DNA of 64,000 nt from positions 1,798,001 through 1,862,000 of the forward strand of contig CM065878.1 of the NCBI GenBank assembly GCA_033439255.1. The letters are read 5' to 3'. Positions 56,210 to 64,000 of this stretch are shown here, in pieces. This DNA is from Hericium rajendrae. Lineage: Eukaryota > Basidiomycota > Agaricomycetes > Russulales > Hericiaceae. The stretch's first letter is position 1. Every line of letters starts with the position of its first letter. The notes under the pieces are model-generated. The model was not told where the DNA came from. It saw only the letters and a program-made list of their open reading frames with translations, and ran no database searches. Made by a program: the position numbers and the translations under genes.

Positions 56210-58124
56210 ATGGCAGAGCAGAGAGCCGTCGCAGACCAAGCTCCCGCACGATTTCTCGGTTTTCGTATCACCTTGGTTCAAGCACTAGTCTCGGTGGGCC
56301 TCGCGCTCTTTGCCACATTCTGTATTCCATCCTCCAAAGGTGGCACCCGCAGCCTCGAGGTCATAGAGGACTTTCCACGATCCCCGTCTATCACCTACCG
56401 CGCTGACGAAGCATCCACGCTTCCTACGTTCTCTGTCATAGATGTCTTAACTACTTCCGTCTCTGAAGCAGATACAACGGCCATCATCCTCAATTGGTCC
56501 CGGTTTCCAAATGTACGACGCATCGCATCCCTTCTGTGCTCGTCTACTCTCCATGGTGTTATCCAGGAAATCCTGATCTGGAACAATAATCCTCGATCAC
56601 TTTCATACCATGTGGGCATGCTTTGATCCGTGTTCCTTGCCCCGTATAACATTGCAGATCGTTAGGACTTCGAAAACACGACCTGTTCTGAGAATCAGCT
56701 GAGAGTATACAATTTCCCCAGAATCTGTACTTTCACGCCCGATTTCTTGCATGCTCACAGGCGACCACCAAATACTGCTTCATTCAAGTAAAAGTTGACG
56801 TTCCTTCCATGATCATGATTATTCACGGTGTGTTCTGCTCCTCACCAGGATGATGACTATCTGGTTCTTCCGGAAATTATCTACACGCTTCATTCTCGCA
56901 TCTCTGAGGGACCACGTCGTACCATTCACCTCCTTCCACCACGTGAACATTTAACCACCGACCTGCGAACAATGCACACAAGCGACAGTAAATTACACGC
57001 ATCGTTTGCATGGCTGGGCCATGGTGCGATTATGCATCGATCCCAGGCAACTGAATTTTTATTCCTTATGCGAAGTTTGAACGCATCGGAAGGAGAACTC
57101 AAGATGGCTGACAATTATTTCTCACTTCTCAGCAATGCAATTCCTGAATCATGGTTTGACCAGGGTATAGAACTTGAAGGTGGTCAACCTTTCACTGTTG
57201 GTACCGAAGGCGACCTGAGGAACAAAAGACACATTGTACGTATGTACCTCCACTGTCTTACAACGACATGATGCTCACGATCTTTAGCTACGCACTGCTG
57301 AGTATCTTGATTCCTTGATTCATTGCAACGATACTTCATACCGCGGGGACCAGCCCACACCTTGTAAAGCCGATCTCTATTTCCATGATGGTGCATTGAA
57401 CCTAGATGAGATTATCTCTGCCTCTGCGAAACGAGCACCTTGTTATGGCCGTTCCTGTCTCCTTGAGACGAACATCGCGGTTCTGCCAGATTTGATCAGC
57501 CAGAACACCTCAAGAGCCTTGGATATCCTGGATCTCGAGCAACACAACCGGAAATCTTTTCAAAAAAGCGAAGAAGAAAATTACCTACATCATCCTCCTT
57601 CGTTTGCTGTAGATGGCCGATGGAACACAGCGTTTCGCAGTCTTCATGGTAAGTCTGACTCTTTTATATGATAAATGAATCGCCGAGCATTATGATCTTG
57701 CATATGCAGTGGCTCGAAGCGGAGATTTTATCGACCTCGACATGCTGATTCAACGTCCATGCATACTGGTTTGACATTGAGATGGCTTGGTTGATAGATC
57801 CTTTTACGGAGGACATCTTATCCAAGTGCATTTTTGAGATGTCTCCAGAGGGTAGAACATGGGTGCGCAGTGGTATGTTTTTAGCAGACATTTTAATGAA
57901 ATGATTGTCATCTGCAGGAGAGGTCGGCCAGCTGACTGTCATGTCTTGATGTCGTCCGAAGCTCGGATGATGGGATTATCAGGCTGCGGGAATGCTCCGT
58001 GCGCATGAGTTCGCCATCCCTTAAACCTGTCCGCCACTTCAGGGCACGTCTCGAGAAGACTATTGCCCGTCGTTGGGTTGTACATGAAGTGTGGATGCGA
58101 GGATCGTTACTAACACAGAAGTAA
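56210..58124 (+). CDS. Basidiomycete glycosyltransferase with DxD motif, type II membrane protein (frameshifted)
   Basis: Starts at ATG 56210 (MAEQRAVADQAPARFLG) followed by one membrane segment (ALVSVGLALFATFCI), so a Golgi type II topology is likely. The catalytic part has AIILNWSRFPNVRRIASLLC, EILIWNNNPRSLSYHDF, FLACSQATTKYCFIQDDDYL with the DxD metal/nucleotide-sugar motif, SFAWLGHGAIMHRS and WFDQGIELEGGQPFTVGTEG. A C-terminal jelly-roll-like segment follows (SFAVDGRWNTAFRSLH, WFDIEMAWLIDPFTEDILSK). This resembles GT64/exostosin-like catalytic domains; donor and acceptor are unknown. Single-base shifts are needed near 56716 (C run), 57752 and 57941. After the last one the frame runs to TAA 58122-58124. 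The gene is divergent from MOCS1 (281 bp between starts). Confidence 0.8.
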
Positions 58125-58491
58125 TTGAGGGATTTTTGTCCAGATTTTTAAAAAAATTCTGAAAGAATATTATGAGCACATAAAAAAACCATTCTCTTGT
58201 GCTGTACCTCATACGTCTGCTCTTATTTACGGTCGAAGCTGGAGGTTTACATGACCAATCATTCTCAGTCTCAGCTGCTCAATGGGTGGAGATGGAACGG
58301 CTCGAGTTTATGTGTGAAATGTTTTGAATCCGCTATTCCCCCGCTTACGTCACGGGTCGTCGCGCCGGAATGATCGCTTGGCACGTTACCGCGCCGCCCC
58401 ATCCCGCCCTCGTCCCTACCGCTTCCCCGCGGCTTTCCTTCCTTTCTCCTAACGCTCACCTTCCCCTTGTCCTGTCGAAATAATCTCAGCA
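58125..58491. other. Intergenic, NIPSNAP 5' flank
   Basis: The first 120 bases are AT-rich. No gene is seen. A CT-rich leader directly precedes the NIPSNAP start codon. Confidence 0.5.
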
Positions 58492-59727
58492 ATGTTTTCC
58501 CGTATCGCGTCCAACGCCATCCGTCGTTCGGGGCCGACCACAACCAGCATGCACGGTGCCCAGCGCACGATATCCGTTCAGGTGACGCGTAGTATATCCT
58601 CGTGAGCATGGGGTTGACATGGGCGTGTTTGCAACAGTCATTACTCTATGGCTCGCCCTGATGCGAAGGAGGCAGGCGATGTCGAGGTGCAGCAGCATTC
58701 GAAAATCGTGGCGCGGGGGAAGTATGTTCACGGGTTTGAGAGTGCGTGCTGCTCTCGCACGAGCGTAAACCGAGTCTGATGGAGGTTGCAGTCCACAAGG
58801 TTAAACCGGATCAAGTGGAGGAGTACAAGAAGGCTGCGTTAGTGAATGGCTCGCGACTCACGAAGCTGCAGTTTATTCATTATCATATCTAGGGAGAAAT
58901 ACTACACTGGTCTACGAGACGATCCAGAGCTCGATGTCAGACTGACCGGTAATTGGGAGGCAATTGTTGGGGAACAAGATACTTTCTGTCTGTCACGACT
59001 ATTTTCCGGCGTCCCACCATCTCATGCATTATTTAGACCATGTTCTTGAGTATGAGAATTACGCCGGCTTTGACAAAGCATGGAAGAAGCTCCAGAATTC
59101 AGAGGTGGTTTGCCCCACTGGCCCTAAGAGTATAGTCATTCCTGACTTTTCCGTAGCATACGCGGGCCTTCCAGGCGCTCCGTCCCTGCCTGATCTCCAG
59201 GACTTCCCAGCTCACGCAAGAGTTTGCGTTCCTGCCTACCGCACCACCACACGAAGAGGGTGGCATCTTCGAGTTGCGGACATACCAATTAGTCCCAGGA
59301 AAACTGCTGGAGTGGGAGCAGACGTGGTACGTTCGAATGGTTTTGAGAATAGTGCAGAGCTAATTGCATACATGCACAGGCGACGCGGCATCGAAGCACG
59401 GCGGAAGTTCGTTGAGCCCGTAGGAGCATGGTTCTCGCAGGTCGGAAGGCTACATCAGGTGCACCATCTGTGGCAGTACCGGTGAGCTCGTTGTGCATCG
59501 CGCAGTTTGATAAACGTTGACATATTTGCCAGTGATTTGCACGCTCGCAAGGAGATGCGTGAACAAGCGTGGCAAGTGGACGGGTGGGCAGATACTGTCG
59601 GCAAGGTAAATACATTTGCATCTACCATCTTATCAAGTTGCTTACCGTGTTCTCACAGACGGCTCGTTTGGCGAAGTACATGGACTCCATAGTCCTGACT
59701 CCGCTGCCGTTCAGCCCGCTCAAGTGA
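58492..59727 (+). CDS. NIPSNAP-family mitochondrial protein
   Basis: Starts at ATG 58492 (MFSRIASNAIRRSGPTTTS), an Arg/Ser-rich acid-free leader typical of mitochondrial import. Two ferredoxin-like NIPSNAP repeats follow. The first is VHKVKPDQVEEYKKA, AAEKYYTGLRDDPELDVRLT-like sequence and GNWEAIVGEQDTFYHVLEYE. The second is GGIFELRTYQLVPGKLLEWE, FVEPVGAWFSQVGRLHQVHH and LWQYRDLHARKEMREQAW. The C-terminus LAKYMDSIVLTPLPFSPLK matches the family end. NIPSNAP proteins are mitochondrial matrix proteins linked in animals to mitophagy signalling; the fungal role is unclear. All junctions tested keep the frame. Introns lie near 58.58-58.63, 58.74-58.79, 58.84-58.89, 58.98-59.03, 59.11-59.16, 59.32-59.38, 59.48-59.53 and 59.61-59.66 kb. 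Confidence 0.9.
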
Positions 59728-60133
59728 GGGATGGAGGATATACCGTTCGTTCGTTCAACATACCTAAGGCGGATACGACGGCCCGGTTGTCTATATCACC
59801 CGAACTTCACAAGGATAGGACATTAGGACTTTTTCGATGTAATCTAGTTGTTATACATTGTTCTGACAGAACAGAGACGGTTTTGAATTGAGCACGTCCT
59901 TATGCTTGCTTGAGTGTAGGGGGCGGCCGGATGAACCGGCCCGAAACGGCGTCTGTTATTCGCGTGCTCGACGCGCGCTTAGCACGGACTCGCGTCTTGA
60001 AACGCGACCACCACCGCGACCACGTTTTGGTCGTTATACACTTCTTTTCTTGACTTTGAAACGCGTCTATAACTGAGCATCGTCTGAATCAACAAAGCTT
60101 TCATCCCATTGAGAAGTCCAAACGCTAGCCAAG
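59728..60133. other. Intergenic, LIG4 5' flank
   Basis: No gene is seen. Inverted words around 59990-60065 (GAAACGCG and CGCGTTT-like) recur but make no clear hairpin terminator. Confidence 0.4.
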
Positions 60134-63100
60134 ATGCAAGAAGCCACTCCGCCCGCAACGTCAGCGCCAGCGTCTCCCAATCCCGAGTTGAACCCCGAAT
60201 CTGACAGCTATCCTCCGCGCCCTGAGAATCACGGAAGCGCACCGTTCTCTGTCCTCTCAGGCCTGTTTGACAAGCTCCAGAACGAACGCAAACCCGAGCG
60301 GCGGCGGAAGCTCCTGAGCGCCTGGTTTGATGTGCGCCTGGTTTCTCCATGTCATGTCCATGGCCGCTGAAGTTCTTGATGCGGTGTCTAGCACTGGCGG
60401 AAGGAAATTGGAAATGATTTATATCCCGTTTTGCGACTGATCCTGCCGCAGAAAGACAGGGAGCGCGCTATTTACGGTCTAAAGGAGAAGAACTTGGCCA
60501 AGGCGTATATCAAGCTTATTCCCCTGGGCACCAAGGACCCAGATGCAATAAGACTAACGAATTGGAAGCGGCCCACAGAACGATGGGTACGTTTGCTCCG
60601 TATTCCTATGTTGTACGACGAGTGAGCGTTGAAACATGTTTCGCCTTCCAGAAAGCCTCAGGCGACTTCCCGACGGTTCTGTATGAGACTGTTAGCAAGC
60701 GCTCCTCGGTCATTGAAGGTACTTTGTCTGTGGATGAAGTCAATCAAGTTCTCGATGACTTGTCCAAGAACATAGGAAAGCAGTAAGTTTTCCGCTACGC
60801 TCGCTTGAGTGATGAGACAAAGTGCTTTCTTCCTTTAGAGACGTGCAATCAAGGATACTTCAGCGCGTCTATGACCGGTCAACGCCCGAAGAGCAGAGAT
60901 GGATTGTGCGAATTATATTGAAAGGTGTGTCAAACGTTTTTCTTTTGATTATTAGCTGAATGATATCCTGCGGAGACATGAACATCTCTGTGAAGGAAAC
61001 GACCGTCTTCTCCGTCTTCCATCCTGATGCGCACGATCTATTCAACACCTGCTCGATCTCAAGAAGATCGCCTGGGAACTCTGGGATCCTGCCCGACGTT
61101 TGAACAATGAGGTACAGAAGTTAGTGGTCGTTTCATTCTGGTCCTCACCACCTGGCAGGAAAAAGCTGTACAACTGTTCCATGCATTTGCTCCAATGCTT
61201 TGCAAGCGACCGACCAGGAAAATCGAAGAGACCGTCAAAGAGATGGGCGGACGCACTTTTATTATTGAGGAAAAACTCGATGGTGAGCGCATGCAGCTGC
61301 ACAGGCGCGGGAATGAGTATTTCTACTGTTCCCGGTGAGTGATATCTTTTCAGACTGCTGCTTGACATTTACAGCAATATAGGAAAGGGAAGGATTATAC
61401 CTATCTGTACGGGAGTCACATCGGCACGGGGAGTTTGACACCATTCATTGACGAAGCCTTTGACGAACGGGTTGAAGAGTAGGTTGTGGACTTTCAAGTA
61501 TGAATTTTGACACTGAACGTATACATAGAATCATCGTCGACGGTGAAATGCTTGTCTGGGATCCAGTATCCGAGAGGAATTTACCGTTCGGGACGCTCAA
61601 AACGGCAGCACTGGGTATGATTACATTCGGCTCGTTACTAGACTGCATCTCATACATTATTTGAACAGACAAATCGAAGAAAGAACTCAACCCTCGGCCA
61701 TGCTGTGCGTATCGAGTTGATGCATGACTCGGTCAAAGCCTCATTTTTTTCTTTTGCACAGTCAAAATTTTCGACCTGTTATATCTTAATGGCATGTCCC
61801 TCTTGAACAAGTCTGTCAAATTCCGCAAGAGAAATTTGAAGTCCTGCGTGAAGGAGGTACATGGACGTATTGAATATGTTATTGAATTCGAAGGCAAGAC
61901 TGCTCAAGATGTTCGGAAACGAATGGATGACATCATGGCCGATCGCGGAGAAGGGCTGATAATCAAGCATCCTCAAGCTGAATATGTCTAAATGGAAGAA
62001 ATCGAGACTGGATCAAGGTGAGATTACAAGGATTCTTCTCTCGCTTGGGGTCGCTCATGTCATGCTTTGCTAGGTCAAGCCCGAGTATATGGTGTGGTCG
62101 AATTCAAAGGATGTCCAGCTAAATTTTTGCTGACGTGGTTTCAGGATAACATGGGCGAGACTGTGGATGTCCTTGTCGTTGGTATGGCCTGACAAACTTT
62201 GTGAGAAATACCGAGTGACTTATCAATTCCTGACATAGGCGGCAATTATGGTTCCGGTCGGCGGGGCGGGGGCGTATCGAGTCTCATATGTGCTGTACTG
62301 GATGATAGACATGCAAAGGAAGGTGAAGAACCCAAGTAAATGCTGTTTTGAAAAGGATCCAGGACCACTGCTCATCTGCTTCTTCGCAGATACAGCACTT
62401 TTGTTCGCGTAGGTTCGGGCTTCTCGTATGCCGATTATCTTTGGATACGAGCGAAACCTTGGAAGCAATGTGATCCGAAAAAGCCTCCCCTTTTTTGCAG
62501 ACAGCCCACAAGTCGCACGAAGACAAGGCTGAGGCCTATCTAGAGCCAGAGGAGTACGTCTAGAATCTACCGTATCCGATCTGAGATCATCAAATAATGC
62601 GTTTCTGTTGCTCTAGGTCATTCATCGTCAAAGTGAAGGCAGCAGAGATCACGCCATCGGGTAAGTGCTTGACGAACAGTACACGGTTCTAAGTACAACC
62701 TAAACTCCCAATGTGCAGATCAGTATCATATGGGTTTTACTCTGCGATTTCCCCGAGCACTCATCATTCGGGACGATTTGTCAGTTGCCGATTGCATGAC
62801 GGCTTCGAGTGAGATATCTCGCGGATGCATCACGAGCGTGTATCTGACGGGTCTGCAGGCGTTCTGGAAAGTATACGAGCTGAGAACAAGAGGAAGCTGA
62901 ACGGCGATTCAGAGTACGTGCTATCCGCTGTGCAGATATCCGGGAAATTGATACAACGATGATCGCATAGTATGACAAAAAAGAAACGCAAAATAGGCGG
63001 GAAAAAGGTCCGTTACTTCGTTTGAATCTGTGATTAGTTAACTAACGAATCCTGCTCAAGCCTTCGGTACTACTGGAATATAAAGGAATTGACCTCAAAG

Positions 63101-64000
63101 ACGTTGAGATTGAGTCCGACATCTTTGAGGGGATGACATTCGGCAAGTATCAGATATATGCATGGACATACATCTTGGCTGAGACTGTTCCAGTGGTCTC
63201 CTCGGATCCTAAGTCAAGGACACGAGACGCGGATAGGCAAGAGTTGTTGAAGGAGTGCGTTCCGGGCCTTCTTACTCTCATTCATTTTTCAAGCTGACAA
63301 CGATATCTCAGAATCCGCGCGAACGGTGGGGCAATTGCACAAGTGGCGAGAGGTCAGGAAGGGCTTTACGTCGTGTATGGTGGCACTACTACCCGTAAGT
63401 ATCCTTCAATTCTTCATCACGCAACTAACAGTAAAGTATCAGCTCATGACATCAAGTCTGCTATCAACAAAGGACACGAAGTTATAAACCTCAATGGATC
63501 AGGAATTCCATTCTTACAGGCGAGCGCAGGCCCATGTCAAAGCGGTATATCGCTTCCACCAGCACGTTTGAAAGACGGGACTGATTTATATAAAACCATT
63601 AGGTACTTCTTTCATGCCAGTGATGAACGCAAGCTTTCCGATGAGTACAACCAAGAAGACGTTGAAGTCTTCGGCGAAGAAGAGGCCATGGACGTCTCTC
63701 GTACTCCGAGCGTTCCGCCTGCTGCGATTGGGCAGGCACAACCGGCGGAAGAAGAGAAAGAGGGGAAAGAAGAAATAGAGCCGACACTGAAGGAATGGAT
63801 CCAAGTACGGGGAGAAGAGCGAGCGGAAGGTGCAGAGGAAGAGTCGGTTACGGATCCTGACTCGGAGAATGAGGATGTCTTGGAACCACTTAGTGGCGAG
63901 GACGAATGGCTCACTACCAAAGCGCATGTTTCAGGCGATGTGGAAATCACAGGCGGCGTGGTATGTCTCCATCTTTCGGGACTGACCCCATTAACAACAG
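60134..64000 (+). CDS. LIG4: DNA ligase IV, 3' end beyond the window
   Basis: Starts at ATG 60134 (MQEATPPATSAPASPNPEL) and continues past 64000; the last bases are an intron ending AACAG. The N-terminal DNA-binding domain (FSVLSGLFDKLQNERKPERR, AYIKLIPLGTKDPDAIRL) leads to the adenylation site KLDGER near residue 288, then GEGLIIKHPQAEYV (motif V), the OB fold (SDQYHMGFTLRFPRALIIRD), a basic KKKRKIGGKK stretch and the first BRCT domain (LLEYKGIDLKDVEIESDIFE). A long acidic linker near 63.65-63.95 kb precedes the missing end. Lig4 seals breaks in non-homologous end joining with Xrcc4/Lif1. Two one-base losses at 61988 (C; stop TAA appears in YVLNGRN) and 62491-62496 (T run) break the frame. 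Both repair at a homopolymer, so assembly error is likely. Confidence 0.92.

Noticed and set aside
1-64000. tRNA genes, rRNA, CRISPR arrays
   Set aside because: No T-loop-like GGTTCGAATCC context with a cloverleaf, no rRNA-like stretch and no regularly spaced short repeats were seen.

Overview
The window reads as nuclear DNA of a filamentous basidiomycete, most likely an Agaricomycete. Genes lie on both strands and are cut by many introns of about 50-65 nt. Products match families typical of the group: a Tnp2-type DNA transposase, relics of a C2/EF-hand phosphatidylserine decarboxylase and of a Cnn_1N spindle-pole protein, an Lgl/Sro7 exocytosis factor and MOCS1-type molybdenum-cofactor enzymes. 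No tRNA, rRNA or CRISPR array was seen.

Layout. 1-4.5 kb: one unrecognised gene (minus) and non-coding DNA. 4.5-19.2 kb: a DUF89/ARMT1 phosphatase, a very long coiled-coil protein, an Sro7/tomosyn homologue and a class I methyltransferase. 19.7-27.7 kb: an accessory block with an intact 1,100-residue Tnp2 transposase, a CpG-decayed 300-bp duplicate holding a 100-bp tandem repeat, and GC-rich relics of host genes. 28-53 kb: a dense housekeeping stretch. It holds a divergent pair of unrecognised genes (one with a 21-bp coding repeat and an HMG-like tail), an ACT protein, a SnoaL-like protein, an SDR, the Golgi SNARE Gos1, a TatD nuclease, tRNA methyltransferase Trm5, the mitochondrial aspartate/glutamate carrier Agc1, a secreted Thr-rich wall protein, a thioredoxin-like Clot protein and a GNAT acetyltransferase. 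53.6-64 kb: MOCS1A/MoaC, a basidiomycete glycosyltransferase, a NIPSNAP protein and DNA ligase IV, which runs off the end.

The genes form no single pathway. Two loose themes are vesicle traffic (Sro7, Gos1) and mitochondria (Agc1, NIPSNAP, MOCS1A with a presequence, the SnoaL-like protein if its longer start is used). The strongest signals are microexons of 5, 5 and 9 nt in AGC1; the transposon-side block of captured or broken gene fragments with a CpG-hypermutated copy; the animal-like MOCS1A/MoaC arrangement, with a Gly-Gly stop between the domains and no good start for MoaC; and two GC-AG introns.

One caution covers the whole window. Four genes (the coiled-coil gene, SRO7, the glycosyltransferase and LIG4) carry single-base frameshifts, mostly at homopolymers, inside otherwise conserved coding sequence. 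This looks like unpolished long-read assembly rather than true decay. Coordinates given for those genes are gene spans, not clean open frames.
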